Source: HXMU1420-13 sp024742815 (GTDB taxonomy: Bacteria > Bacteroidota > Rhodothermia > Balneolales > Balneolaceae). From it: a stretch of 64,000 nucleotides of DNA. The DNA lies in assembly GCA_024742815.1 (NCBI GenBank), contig JANSXX010000007.1:110133-174132 (forward strand), written 5' to 3'. Numbering within the stretch: position 1 is the first letter of the stretch; each line of letters opens with the position of its first letter. The translations under genes were made by a program, and so were the position numbers. The notes beneath the pieces are model-generated. The model saw only the letters and a list, made by a program, of their open reading frames with translations, was not told the origin of the DNA and did not search any database. Below, in pieces: positions 37,006 through 46,062 of this stretch.

Positions 37006-38960
37006 GCACTCATCTTTTTCATCTTCGGCAACCCAATGCGTTCTCTTACCAATTGATATCTTGGGTCGTCGATCAGTCGGCGGAACGGGATCATACTATC
37101 AAAGAAAATCATAGCTCCAAGTTGTTTATCGATGCCTTCGTTGATGTATTTGAAAGCAGTATCGGCGTCTCCCATCCCAGCAAATACACAAGCTAAATCG
37201 AGCGATAAGTTAAGGTGGGGGTTTTCTTCGGCTCGTAGATTTATTTTTTCGATGTTTTCTAATGCCAACTCCATATTTCCCTGAAGTGCAGCAATGTACC
37301 CCAAAAAGGCGCCACCTGAGTTCGGTTCTTTTACCAATTTCAGATACTTTCGCGCATATTTATGTGCATTGTCTAAATCGCCTTTCTCTAGATAAATCAT
37401 CGAAATACCTTCAAATGCAGATCTGAATAACGGATCGAGTTCGATAATTTCTTCGAATATATCTAATGCTTTTTCAAAATCGCCAAATAGCATGTAAGCG
37501 CGTGCCAGTTCTTGTTTTGCAGGAAGCGATAGAGGGTCTAGCGTACATGCGGCTTTATTATGATGAATCATTCGATCAAATTCGCACGTGGCCCGGTATA
37601 AATATCCTAAGCCGATGCGTGCGTCTAAATAATCCGGTTCCAGCGTAATGGCTTTTCTGAAGTTTGCTTCAGCTACATCGAACTTCCACTTCGAAAACAG
37701 GTTTACAAAACCCAGAGCAGTGTAAGATTCGGCCCGTGTACTATTTAGTTCAACCGATTTATTGGCGTATTCTTCGGAAAGCGCATAGGCTTTTTCTGCC
37801 GGTAAATGCCCAATGGTGCCCAACATGGTGTAGCAATTTGCCAGCGCTGAATAAGCATTTGTGTAGGTTTTGCATTTATTTATCGCTTTCTCAAAAATAG
37901 TGATCGCTTTATTTACAGATTCCGGCGTTCTCTTATTCCAATGATATAGACCTTCGAGATAATGGTTATAAGCAACAACACTATCCGTGGAAGCCTCATA
38001 AAGCTTGCCAGTAGTTTCGAAGAATGAATCAGCTTCTAGTTTTTCGGCAATTTTCTGAGCGATTTCATCCTGCACACTGAAAATATCTTTCATTTCGCCA
38101 TCAAAATTCTCCGACCATATATGAAATCCGTCGTCCGTTTTTATAAGCTGTGCAGTTACTCTGATCCGATCACCGGCTTTACGCACACTTCCTTCCAATA
38201 CCGTTGCTACGTTTAATTCCTTTCCGATTTGACGTATATCCTTTGATGTATTTTTGTACGCAAAAACGGACGTTCTTGAAGCCACAGATAAGTCGGTAAC
38301 TTTTACTAATGCGTTGATGATTTCTTCTGTAATACCATCACTAAAATATTCGTCGGATGGATCGCCTGAGAAGTTTACAAAAGGCAACACTGCAACACTG
38401 TTTTGGTAAGAGCCGGTGAGTTCTTGAATATGCTTCTGAGCCGGTACCTGAATGCCATTATCAGCTAGGGCAAAAATGCTTGTAGTTTGGAATACATTCT
38501 TCAATTCATGTTGGCCAAATGCTTCAACACGAATTCCGGGATGATTTTTTATTTCCTCAAATACTTTTCCCGAAAGCATAACCGAACCAGGAATACCTAA
38601 ACCTTGAACGCGAGCTGCTAAGTTTACGGCATCCCCAAAAATGCCTTCATCATCATAAACCACATCTCCTAAATGGATACCAATTCTCAATGGAACCTGA
38701 GGCTCATTAAGAAGCTCAAGTTGAATATCTCGGGCTGCATTTACAGCATCAATTGCGCTACCAAACATGCTTAAAGTTCCATCGCCGTAGTATTGCATCA
38801 CTTGGCCCCGATACTCCATGATGTAATTATCTACTACTTTGCGCTGTCGATCTCTTAACCGTTTCGCTTCACCTTCATTTTGCTGCATCAGTTTGGTATA
38901 ACCAACCATATCAGCAAACATAATTGCTGCCAAAAGTCGAATATTTTTAGTCTCGGGCAT
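37002..38960 (-). CDS. Class III adenylate/guanylate cyclase-TolB/TPR protein
   Basis: 652 aa. The class III nucleotidyl cyclase domain is at ~5-180, with metal Asp residues in FADMVGYTKLM and YYGDGTLSMF and the Asn/Arg pair in GDAVNLAARVQG. A TolB/FlgO-like domain is at ~190-325 (VAVLPFVNFSGDPSDEYFSDGITEEI). About eight TPR repeats follow (~330-630; NAYSALANCYTMLG, ARIGLGYLYRA and others). No TM is present. The layout matches a common Bacteroidota/Balneolota family assumed to make cAMP or cGMP and bind partners through the TPR. It is coupled to a MarR gene. Confidence 0.85.
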   Translation of the reverse strand: MPETKNIRLLAAIMFADMVGYTKLMQQNEGEAKRLRDRQRKVVDNYIMEYRGQVMQYYGDGTLSMFGSAIDAVNAARDIQLELLNEPQVPLRIGIHLGDVVYDDEGIFGDAVNLAARVQGLGIPGSVMLSGKVFEEIKNHPGIRVEAFGQHELKNVFQTTSIFALADNGIQVPAQKHIQELTGSYQNSVAVLPFVNFSGDPSDEYFSDGITEEIINALVKVTDLSVASRTSVFAYKNTSKDIRQIGKELNVATVLEGSVRKAGDRIRVTAQLIKTDDGFHIWSENFDGEMKDIFSVQDEIAQKIAEKLEADSFFETTGKLYEASTDSVVAYNHYLEGLYHWNKRTPESVNKAITIFEKAINKCKTYTNAYSALANCYTMLGTIGHLPAEKAYALSEEYANKSVELNSTRAESYTALGFVNLFSKWKFDVAEANFRKAITLEPDYLDARIGLGYLYRATCEFDRMIHHNKAACTLDPLSLPAKQELARAYMLFGDFEKALDIFEEIIELDPLFRSAFEGISMIYLEKGDLDNAHKYARKYLKLVKEPNSGGAFLGYIAALQGNMELALENIEKINLRAEENPHLNLSLDLACVFAGMGDADTAFKYINEGIDKQLGAMIFFDSMIPFRRLIDDPRYQLVRERIGLPKMKKMSA

Positions 38961-39031
38961 GGGAGGCTATATAGCTGGTTAAGTGTAAGAATTATCGATC
39001 GTAATATACTCAATAATCGTGCCGACTGTAT

Positions 39032-42000
39032 CTAAAAGAAGAATCCTGCCTTAATTTCAAAGCTGTTTTCATCACCCGAAGTACCGTAGGTAGCGCTAAT
39101 CAACAGTTGATCGAACAAATTGAACCAAATTCCACCACCATATCCTTGATGCCAGGTATCTGATTGTTCTCCGTCTGTCCAAACCCGACCGCCATCTGTA
39201 AAGGCAAGAATTCCTCCTTTACCACCTAACAGATATCTATAAAAATCAAACAGTTCTATTCTGGCTTCTGCGTTGGTATAAACCGATGTTCTACCTGTAA
39301 AGCGTTGATTGTTAAACCCTCGTAAATTGCGACTGGCTCCCAATGAGTTAGCCTCATAAAAAGGAAAACTTCCAATGATGTGTTCACTGCCAAAACGTCC
39401 TGCAAAGGTGCGTTGCCGCTTACTTGAACCGGTAAAGTAAAAAGCTGATTCTCCCGACAAGCGTAGGTGAGACTTACTCGCAGTATTCAATCCTACATTT
39501 GCTAAACCGGATATTCCGAGCTTAAAACCATGTTTAGGATTTACAGAATTATCTATATCATCGAGAGAAACGCCGGTAGTAAATTGCCCATAATATTGAT
39601 TGGAAAATATATTTGGGTTAATTCCTAAGCTTGGGTCGTTTAAAATGCTTGGCTCGCCTTCTACATCATCTAGTTTTGTGTATTGGATGCCAGCGCCAAT
39701 GTGATAGCGTAGTAAATTTTCAATTTCTATGCTTGCTTTCCCCAGCACTTGATATTGCTCGAGCCTAGCACGGTAAAATTCGGAGGATAATTGGTCTTCG
39801 CGCCTGGTGTCGTTCCCTAAACCGAAGAAATATCGGTAACTCTCCGGGAGTAACGCTTTTCCATCGATATTTGCATTCCAATCTTTCGTGAAATTGAACC
39901 AAGCTCCATTATATCGAATGTTTGCAGCTCCGGTGATGGGAGCATAATTGGCACGAACATAGTGTTTTTGTGCCGGTGATTTTCTAAAGCCATGTTTTTC
40001 GAAACGCGGACCTCCACCAATGAATAAGCCGTCGTCGTCATTAAAGGCAAAGAAGAATCCTACTTGAGTAGAATTCCACTGATAATCGGTTTTGTAGTAA
40101 TAATGATTGATGGATGGATCGGGCGACAGGTTTATGTCTGCCTTGCTGTTAACGGTAGATTCGTTGGAGATATCGGTATCGTAATAATGCAGGTTTCTTT
40201 TAACTCCCACAGCCTCATCAATAAGAAGATCATTTCCTGATCCACCAATTAATCGCAGTTTCATGCTCGATCTGGCTTCTCCCTGTATTATGAATTCGTC
40301 ATCATCACCCATTGCATACATCCGAATTTCATCGGTTTGATTGGAAGTAAATGTGCGCTGAAAATACTTTTCTTTGAGTTTTCCTTTACCGGAAAGCTTA
40401 TAAACCTCAACGTTTATGGAGTCTTTATCGAAAATGTTTATCACAAAACGTTCTCTTTTATGGCTGCCCGGAATGCTCACCACTTTGTTAATTAAGCGCG
40501 CATATTCTAGTGCAATTTCGGGCAAAAGGTCGCGACGTACTTTTAGTATTTCGATGGTTTCTTCGCCAAATTCTTCATAAATCGGCGTTGGGTATGCTCG
40601 AACGGCTTTCTCGATGGCTTCATCGGTTAAGCTTTGTTTAATTTCGAAAGCAAGTTCTACCCATTCGTTTTCATCCACTTGATTGGAAAATCTACGTGTT
40701 AGCCCAAGTGAATTCTGATTAAGCCCTTTTAGATTTCCATAATTTTTATCAAAATTTTGGTATTGAACAAAGGGACCTAATTTTGCCAAGGTTGGAATCA
40801 ATCCGTTCAACTTCATGAGAGCTACATCGCGATCGCGTGGAATAGGTCTGTAGATTTTTCCTTTCTCATCTTCGGGCTCAAAAGCGCCCCATCGCCATTG
40901 ATCAGCATGCCGATCCCAGTCTGCAATCAGCATATCAAAAAGGCGTGAGCGTGCAAACAATGTTTGGTCAACCCGATGATCTAAATCGCCATCAACTTCG
41001 CGCATAAAATCAAGATGTGAGAGCACATCTTCCGGTCGCCCAACTGATTCCAAATCGCTCATATCATTGTCGGGCTTGCGTTCAAAAAGTGCCAGTGATC
41101 CTCCCATCAAATCGCCATATCCCCCTAGTAATGGATCATCCGGAACTACATAATATTTGGGATTAGTGTGATACACCCCGGTATGTTTTGCCAATTCAGC
41201 AACAACTAAAGCGGCGTAAGGATTTAACATCGAGAATTGATCTTGAGCAACTTCTAAGGCAAACGATTGTTTTAGGGCATCATCCCATACCTTACCGGCT
41301 TGTTTGTTCACCGATCGTAGTACATATTCTTTGTCTTCCTCACCATCCAGATGAAGCGTGTTCGATTGTCCACGCCCCCCGAACCGAACCGGTGTTAATC
41401 CACCTTCTACTTTTGTTACATCAAATACCGGAAACTCCACCTCCACCGACCATTTTTCCCGTTGATTTTCCCCCAAAAGCGATCGGTACAAAAAACCGCC
41501 ACGATCATATTTCTCATGTGCCGCTAACTTGGTTGGTGTTTCAGCTAGTATTGCTTCTCGATCCTCGTTTTCCACGGGATCTTCGATGGTTGCACTAGGA
41601 CCTTGAACCTGAGTGCGATAAATCAGTTCGCCATCAGTATTATTATTATCGGGTGTCCATGCTTCCATCCAAACAGAGCCATCGGTTAAAAACTGCAATC
41701 GAATAAAACCGTTACCACCATATGCAAAATCAGCGCCTTTTCCTTTAGCCACATAATCGGTTTTTGAGCCTGAGCCGCTTACGAGGTAATGCGTATTGTA
41801 GCGCTTACTTTTGGTTTTTTTGTGATATTGAAGCGTGTGTGCATGCCCTGATACATAGATCAATTCTTCTTTTTCACTGAATGTATTTTTTAATGCTTCT
41901 GCCATTGCGGAGTAGCGGTGGTGCGGGATATCCTGTTTATAGCCGAATAATTTTCGATATAGTACATACAACGATCCAAAAACAGGCGGGGCAAAATGGG

Positions 42001-42757
42001 TGCTCAGTGGAAAATATCCGCCGTGCGATTCGTTCGAGTAAAGAGGATGGTGTGCCGCTACAATTAAATAATCGTTTTTTCTATCACGGATAATATCCTG
42101 CATCTCATTAATTACATCACCGGCATCATTCACATAAAAATCGCCATTGTCGCCATAAGGTTTTTCATGATCGTGCAACCACCAGTGGGTATCTAATGCA
42201 ACCAACCTGATGTCGTGACGCAATGCGGGGTGCTCATCGTCGTCCATCAGCTCAATTTCGTAAGGTCCGGGAAACCCATTATCGGGCAAAAATGTATTCC
42301 CTCTATCTAAATAGGTTTCGATGTATTCTTCTTGTCGTTTAACTGCTTCCAGTCCACCTTCAAGCCCATTATTCCAATCGTGATTTCCGGGAACAAAAAC
42401 TACACGACCTTTAAAATTGGCAACGGTATTTAGTTGAGCATTCATTCGTTGTTCATAAAAATCCCGACGAGGATGAGTGGAATCAGGAAGACCGAAATTG
42501 TAAATGTTATCACCAAGAAAAATAGCAGCGCTTTTTTCATCTGCGTTATCCAAAAACTTAGTGAATAACTGTAGCGTGGGGTCGTCCTCTAGATTTGGAG
42601 AACCTGCATCACCGATTAAATACACGGTGTAAATGGTATCTTCATTTTCCGGTGGCGGGTTGTTTTTCCAATCTCTTGAATCTTGATCAATGTATAACCC
42701 GGTGGTGCCACAAGCTGAAACAAAAGCACAGAATAAAACAATGGAAATAAGACGCAT
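39032..42757 (-). CDS. Metallophosphoesterase fused to BamA/surface-antigen-type barrel, lipoprotein
   Basis: About 1241 aa from ATG 42757 (MRLISIVLFCAFVSACG), which gives a lipobox VSAC; a longer reading frame to 42901 lacks a signal. The N-terminal calcineurin-type phosphoesterase has VYLIGDAGSPN, FLGDNIYN, VPGNHDWNNG, VAAHHPLYS and VSGHAHTLQYH, a complete metal-ligand set. A middle region of about 400 aa has no clear family, with DRDVALMKLNG and SHKRERFVINIFD. The last ~370 aa are an outer-membrane barrel of the Omp85/bacterial surface antigen type (GAGIQYTKL, EANSLGASRNLRGF) ending AGFFF. Phosphatase and barrel in one chain suggests a cell-surface phosphoesterase. Confidence 0.88.
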   Translation of the reverse strand: MRLISIVLFCAFVSACGTTGLYIDQDSRDWKNNPPPENEDTIYTVYLIGDAGSPNLEDDPTLQLFTKFLDNADEKSAAIFLGDNIYNFGLPDSTHPRRDFYEQRMNAQLNTVANFKGRVVFVPGNHDWNNGLEGGLEAVKRQEEYIETYLDRGNTFLPDNGFPGPYEIELMDDDEHPALRHDIRLVALDTHWWLHDHEKPYGDNGDFYVNDAGDVINEMQDIIRDRKNDYLIVAAHHPLYSNESHGGYFPLSTHFAPPVFGSLYVLYRKLFGYKQDIPHHRYSAMAEALKNTFSEKEELIYVSGHAHTLQYHKKTKSKRYNTHYLVSGSGSKTDYVAKGKGADFAYGGNGFIRLQFLTDGSVWMEAWTPDNNNTDGELIYRTQVQGPSATIEDPVENEDREAILAETPTKLAAHEKYDRGGFLYRSLLGENQREKWSVEVEFPVFDVTKVEGGLTPVRFGGRGQSNTLHLDGEEDKEYVLRSVNKQAGKVWDDALKQSFALEVAQDQFSMLNPYAALVVAELAKHTGVYHTNPKYYVVPDDPLLGGYGDLMGGSLALFERKPDNDMSDLESVGRPEDVLSHLDFMREVDGDLDHRVDQTLFARSRLFDMLIADWDRHADQWRWGAFEPEDEKGKIYRPIPRDRDVALMKLNGLIPTLAKLGPFVQYQNFDKNYGNLKGLNQNSLGLTRRFSNQVDENEWVELAFEIKQSLTDEAIEKAVRAYPTPIYEEFGEETIEILKVRRDLLPEIALEYARLINKVVSIPGSHKRERFVINIFDKDSINVEVYKLSGKGKLKEKYFQRTFTSNQTDEIRMYAMGDDDEFIIQGEARSSMKLRLIGGSGNDLLIDEAVGVKRNLHYYDTDISNESTVNSKADINLSPDPSINHYYYKTDYQWNSTQVGFFFAFNDDDGLFIGGGPRFEKHGFRKSPAQKHYVRANYAPITGAANIRYNGAWFNFTKDWNANIDGKALLPESYRYFFGLGNDTRREDQLSSEFYRARLEQYQVLGKASIEIENLLRYHIGAGIQYTKLDDVEGEPSILNDPSLGINPNIFSNQYYGQFTTGVSLDDIDNSVNPKHGFKLGISGLANVGLNTASKSHLRLSGESAFYFTGSSKRQRTFAGRFGSEHIIGSFPFYEANSLGASRNLRGFNNQRFTGRTSVYTNAEARIELFDFYRYLLGGKGGILAFTDGGRVWTDGEQSDTWHQGYGGGIWFNLFDQLLISATYGTSGDENSFEIKAGFFF

Positions 42758-42801
42758 GAGGGAGAGTGAAATGAGCCGTTGAGGTGAGCGTAGATTAGTA
42801 T

Positions 42802-42840
42802 AAAAAAACGGCAGATACAACAAAGGCCGGTTGTTTGCCG
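42802..42840 (-). terminator. Terminator-like hairpin in the leader of the phosphoesterase-barrel gene
   Basis: On the minus strand CGGCA/TGCCG (42836-42840 with 42809-42813) and ACAAC/GTTGT (42830-42834 with 42817-42821) form a nested stem followed by seven T residues (42802-42808). It precedes the ATG at 42757 by 44 nt. No minus-strand gene ends nearby, so it may be an attenuator in the 5' leader or the end of a small RNA. Function inferred. Confidence 0.6.
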
Positions 42841-42995
42841 ACCTTGATTTTTGAATAACTATCCATAATATACGGGCAGAAGTGCCTCTCGACCAAATCA
42901 AATTTGTTTTATATAAGTAATGATAACTGATAATAATTTAAAGTATATTCACACTCCATTAAAACAAAATATAGAACTATAAATATTGCTATAGA

Positions 42996-43412
42996 ATGCC
43001 ACGAAAGATTGGAGAATTAACGCTGTATTCCGTTGATGATCTGCATGAAATGCTAGGTGTTTCGAAACTGACTCTTAGAACGTATATCAGAAATGGAAAA
43101 ATTAAAGGGCGAAAACTAGGTGTGAGTTGGTATGTAACCGAGGATGCCATTCGCAATTATTTTGAAGAACCACAAGAAACTGAATCGACGACTTCATCAG
43201 GCAAAAAAGAAGCACCCAAATATATTGTACAAGGCGTAAACGATTTGGTAAGCGAAACTGAAGAATGCGAAACGGTTGATGAAGTATTGACGCTGTTAAA
43301 CGAACAGCCTATCATTAGTTTGTTTCAGGTACAGATTGTAGACCGAGCCACCAACGAAATTAAAGAAATAATTAAAGCACGAGATTTTATTGAACAATAT
43401 GCGAACCGTTAA
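42996..43412 (+). CDS. Helix-turn-helix (excisionase/MerR-like) protein
   Basis: 138 aa. The N-terminal ~50 residues are a winged HTH of the helix_turn_helix_17 type: LYSVDDLHEMLGVSKLTLRTYIRNGKIKGRKLGVSWYVTEDAI. A ~25-residue Glu/Thr/Ser linker leads to a C-terminal alpha/beta segment (IVQGVNDLVSETEECETVDEVLTLLN...ISLFQVQIVDRATNEIKEI) of unknown function. It is probably a regulator. It overlaps the next small gene by 14 bp, so they act together. Confidence 0.75.
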   Translation: MPRKIGELTLYSVDDLHEMLGVSKLTLRTYIRNGKIKGRKLGVSWYVTEDAIRNYFEEPQETESTTSSGKKEAPKYIVQGVNDLVSETEECETVDEVLTLLNEQPIISLFQVQIVDRATNEIKEIIKARDFIEQYANR

Positions 43413-43683
43413 AGACACCTCACTTGAAACGTTCCAATTTGGGGATAAACCCGAGGATAAATACTATCTCCTCATCGATTTAACTAAAAACGAAAATGGG
43501 ATTGATCTGCAAAAGTTAACAAATGCAGATCCGCGGAATTTCGACACAGTACTAAATAATATGGGCTGCGTTCTTATGCTGAGTGGGGATGAAGTGGTCG
43601 AACTTATTCGAAGAGGTGATATCGATGAAAACGATATACATACTACTCTATTTGCACTGGCAAAAAACGAAGGTTTGGTATAG
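43399..43683 (+). CDS. Small protein of unknown function coupled to HTH gene
   Basis: 94 aa from ATG 43399, overlapping the HTH stop by 14 bp; a TTG three codons upstream is an alternative start. The sequence is acidic with no TM (YYLLIDLTKNENGIDLQKLTN and VLMLSGDEVVELIRRGDI). No family was recognised. Tight overlap with the HTH protein suggests a partner or modulator. It converges on the Nudix gene with 2 bp between stops. Confidence 0.55.
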   Translation: MRTVKDTSLETFQFGDKPEDKYYLLIDLTKNENGIDLQKLTNADPRNFDTVLNNMGCVLMLSGDEVVELIRRGDIDENDIHTTLFALAKNEGLV

Positions 43684-43685
43684 TT

Positions 43686-44240
43686 CTATTCTTGAGCTTG
43701 CATCCAATTCCAAACTCGCTGTAAGCAAACAATTGATTTCCCATCGGTTATTTCTCCGGTTTCGATCATTTGCACAGCTTCTGTAAACGGAATTCGTAAA
43801 AGGGTTACAAACTCATCATCGTCTGGGTTTTGGTGTTCCACTTTTAGGTTTTTAGCAGCATAGATGTGAATCACTTCATCCGAATAGCCAATGGCAGGGT
43901 AAAAGTGGCCGATATAATGTAGGTCTTTGGCTACAATTCCTGTTTCCTCTTTCAACTCGCGCTCAGCAGTTTTATCCGGGCTTTCATTCTTATCAATTTT
44001 TCCGGCCGGAACCTCAATAAATACTTGATTACAGCAGTAACGAAATTGTTCAATCAGCAGGATGTCACCATTATCGAATATTGGAACCACCGCACACGCA
44101 CCCGGGTGTTTTATCCAATCTCGGGTACTTGAAGAGCCATCAGGAAGCTCCACCTCATCCACATACACCTTTAGTAATTTGCCATCATACACCTGATCAG
44201 ACGACCGCTTTTTTTCAATCAGTTTACTCGTGTGTTTCAT
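43686..44240 (-). CDS. NUDIX hydrolase, ADP-ribose pyrophosphatase-like
   Basis: 184 aa. The complete Nudix box reads GKIDKNESPDKTAERELKEETGI-like (split here: GKIDKNE then TAERELKEETGI), with the G-x5-E-x7-REU-x-EE-x-G-U spacing. The preceding VPIFDNGDILLIEQFRY and following IGHFYPAIGYSDEVIHIYAA segments resemble ADP-ribose diphosphatases. It should hydrolyse ADP-ribose or related nucleotide sugars. Divergent from the CDP-alcohol phosphotransferase gene. Confidence 0.9.
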   Translation of the reverse strand: MKHTSKLIEKKRSSDQVYDGKLLKVYVDEVELPDGSSSTRDWIKHPGACAVVPIFDNGDILLIEQFRYCCNQVFIEVPAGKIDKNESPDKTAERELKEETGIVAKDLHYIGHFYPAIGYSDEVIHIYAAKNLKVEHQNPDDDEFVTLLRIPFTEAVQMIETGEITDGKSIVCLQRVWNWMQAQE

Positions 44241-44303
44241 AGTGGCTTTATCTAAATAATGGCTTTAACTTTCAGCAACTAATATCGGAAATAATCCAAC
44301 GCA

Positions 44304-44894
44304 TTGGGTATCACAGAAAACATCGACGGCAAAAAAGTATCGGTATCCGGAAAGGTATTTACCGTATCGAATTTAATTTCGTTTAGCCGAGTATTTATCG
44401 CGTTTCCGATTATGTATATCCATTACAGAAACAATTTGATGTACAACACCGAGATCATTGTTTTGTTGGTGTATGGGGTGATTTCTGATTATTTGGATGG
44501 ATTGGTTGCCCGAAAAACCAATACCATCTCAGAAGTGGGCAAAATGATTGATCCCATTTCGGACAAGTTATGCGCAGGGGCGCTCTTCATCTATACCGTG
44601 TGGCTCGGCTGGGTTCCTACCTGGTTTTTGATATTCTTTGTTGTTCGCGATGTACTCATCATTATAGGCTCGTCGTTCATCAAAGTAAAGTATGGGAAAG
44701 TGGCTATGAGCACAATGAGTGGCAAAATCTCTGTAAATATTATTTCTGCCTATTGGTTGTCTGTATTTTTTCTCAGAAATATGGAATCGGTTCACCAATT
44801 TTTGCTGGGGTTATCTGTTTTGATAATGACCATCTCCTTTCTGGATTATTTTAATCGCTATCGCCGTATTATGAAAGGCGCACAATTTAATTAG
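44304..44894 (+). CDS. CDP-alcohol phosphatidyltransferase
   Basis: 196 aa, TTG start at 44304 (no better upstream start seen). Four or five TM helices are predicted. The CDP-alcohol motif D-G-x2-A-R-x8-G-x3-D-x3-D is complete: DYLDGLVARKTNTISEVGKM then IDPISDK. It probably makes phosphatidylglycerophosphate (PgsA role) or a related phospholipid in the inner membrane. The ftsY start follows 4 bp later, placing lipid and membrane-targeting genes in one operon. Confidence 0.88.
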   Translation: MGITENIDGKKVSVSGKVFTVSNLISFSRVFIAFPIMYIHYRNNLMYNTEIIVLLVYGVISDYLDGLVARKTNTISEVGKMIDPISDKLCAGALFIYTVWLGWVPTWFLIFFVVRDVLIIIGSSFIKVKYGKVAMSTMSGKISVNIISAYWLSVFFLRNMESVHQFLLGLSVLIMTISFLDYFNRYRRIMKGAQFN

Positions 44895-44898
44895 CACT

Positions 44899-45852
44899 AT
44901 GGGATTATTTGAAAAATTAGGCTTCAAGAAAAAAGAAACGCTCGACAAAGGTGTAGAAAAAAGTCGTACCGGTTTGCTCGACAAACTTGGCAAAGCACTT
45001 GCAGGAAAAGATACGGTAGATGATACCACGCTCGATGAGCTCGAAGATATTTTGATTACCTCTGATGTAGGCGTAAAAACCACCATCGAGATTATTCGCA
45101 GAATTGAAAAACGGGTTGCTCGCGATAAGTTTGTTACCCAGGCCGAACTGCAATCGATGTTGCGCGAAGAAATCATTGCTCTACTACAAGAAAATGCCGC
45201 CGACAAACCCGCCGAATTTGATGCCGAGTTGCCTAATAAACCCCATGTAGTTTTAATTGTTGGCGTAAATGGTGTTGGCAAAACTACTACAATCGGAAAG
45301 CTGAGTTATATGTATAAATCGGCTGGAAAAAATGTATTGCTAGGCGCAGCTGATACCTTCAGGGCTGCAGCGGTTGATCAATTGAAAATATGGAGTGAAC
45401 GAGCTGATGTGCCTATCATCGAACAAGGTCAAAATGCGGATCCTGCTGCGGTAGCTTATGACACTGTTTCTGCAGCGAAAGCACGAGGCGCCGACATTAC
45501 ACTCATCGATACTGCCGGCCGGCTGCATAACAAAAAAGCTTTGATGGACGAGCTAGGAAAGATAAAACGCGTTATGAGCAAAGTAGTGGAAGATGCTCCT
45601 CATGAGGTGATATTAGTGCTAGATGCTTCTACGGGCCAGAATGCGATGCAGCAAGCAAAAGCTTTTACCGAAACTGTGGATATAACCGGTTTAGCGCTTA
45701 CTAAATTAGATGGTACGGCTAAAGGTGGAATTGTGATTGGAATATCACATGAACTAAATGTACCAGTAAAATATATTGGGCTGGGAGAGAAGATCGAAGA
45801 CTTGCAAGTATTTGATAAGGCCGCATTTGTAAACGCACTTTTTGGGGAATAA
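44899..45852 (+). CDS. ftsY: Signal recognition particle receptor FtsY
   Basis: 317 aa. The N-terminal helical bundle is at ~5-95 (no long acidic A domain, as in many non-enterics). The SRP GTPase domain has G1 VGVNGVGKTTTIGKL, ADTFRAAAVDQL, G3 LIDTAGRLHNK, G4 LTKLDGTAKGG and the final GLGEKIEDLQVFD. It docks SRP-ribosome complexes at the membrane. Followed by the hairpin at 45854-45877. Confidence 0.97.
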   Translation: MGLFEKLGFKKKETLDKGVEKSRTGLLDKLGKALAGKDTVDDTTLDELEDILITSDVGVKTTIEIIRRIEKRVARDKFVTQAELQSMLREEIIALLQENAADKPAEFDAELPNKPHVVLIVGVNGVGKTTTIGKLSYMYKSAGKNVLLGAADTFRAAAVDQLKIWSERADVPIIEQGQNADPAAVAYDTVSAAKARGADITLIDTAGRLHNKKALMDELGKIKRVMSKVVEDAPHEVILVLDASTGQNAMQQAKAFTETVDITGLALTKLDGTAKGGIVIGISHELNVPVKYIGLGEKIEDLQVFDKAAFVNALFGE

Positions 45853-45877
45853 AAAAGCCTGCTTTCCAGCAGGCTTT
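45851..45877. terminator. Terminator between ftsY and the 34-aa gene
   Basis: A perfect 10-bp stem AAAGCCTGCT (45854-45863) with AGCAGGCTTT (45868-45877) has a TTCC loop. On the minus strand it is followed by six T residues (45851-45856), while on the plus strand the T run is only three. It is thus better placed to end the minus-strand transcript of the mini-gene at 45883-45987, though it may serve both. Confidence 0.85.
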
Positions 45878-45882
45878 ACAAG

Positions 45883-45987
45883 TTAGGGAGTTGTCTCTTC
45901 ATCGTCTGTGTTTGGTGGCTTTGGTGGTTTAGGATCGTCACCGCCACCTCCATCGGGATACATACTGGCGAACGTATTCTTTTTCAT
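45883..45987 (-). CDS. 34-aa Gly/Asp/Pro-rich peptide gene (candidate)
   Basis: The peptide starts MKKNTFASMYPDGGGG, continues DDPKPPKPPN and ends TDDEETTP. An AAGG lies 5 nt upstream of the ATG (minus strand AAGGTCGAA-ATG). A strong terminator with a T tract on this strand begins 6 nt after the stop, which supports a real short transcript. There is no signal peptide. The Gly4, Lys-Pro-Pro repeats and acidic end look like a processed or modified peptide or a flexible tail rather than a folded domain. It is head-to-head with the CHAT-TPR gene 75 bp away. No homologue was recognised; function unknown. Confidence 0.6.
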   Translation of the reverse strand: MKKNTFASMYPDGGGGDDPKPPKPPNTDDEETTP

Positions 45988-46031
45988 TTCGACCTTGCGT
46001 TTGTTTTGATTTTGGCGTTAAAAAAATAAAC

Positions 46032-46044
46032 GTGATATTATCAC
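46032..46044. promoter_or_regulatory. Palindrome between the mini-gene and the CHAT gene
   Basis: GTGATA-T-TATCAC is a perfect 6-bp palindrome with a 1-nt centre in the 75-bp divergent intergenic region, 18 bp before the CHAT ATG. It could be an operator controlling both genes. Inferred from symmetry and position only. Confidence 0.4.
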
Positions 46045-46062
46045 CAAAGGCAATGAAATTAG

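Noticed and set aside
42758..42901. N-terminal extension of the phosphoesterase-barrel gene
   Set aside because: The ATG at 42757 gives a lipoprotein signal directly; the extension has no signal and spans the terminator-like hairpin.
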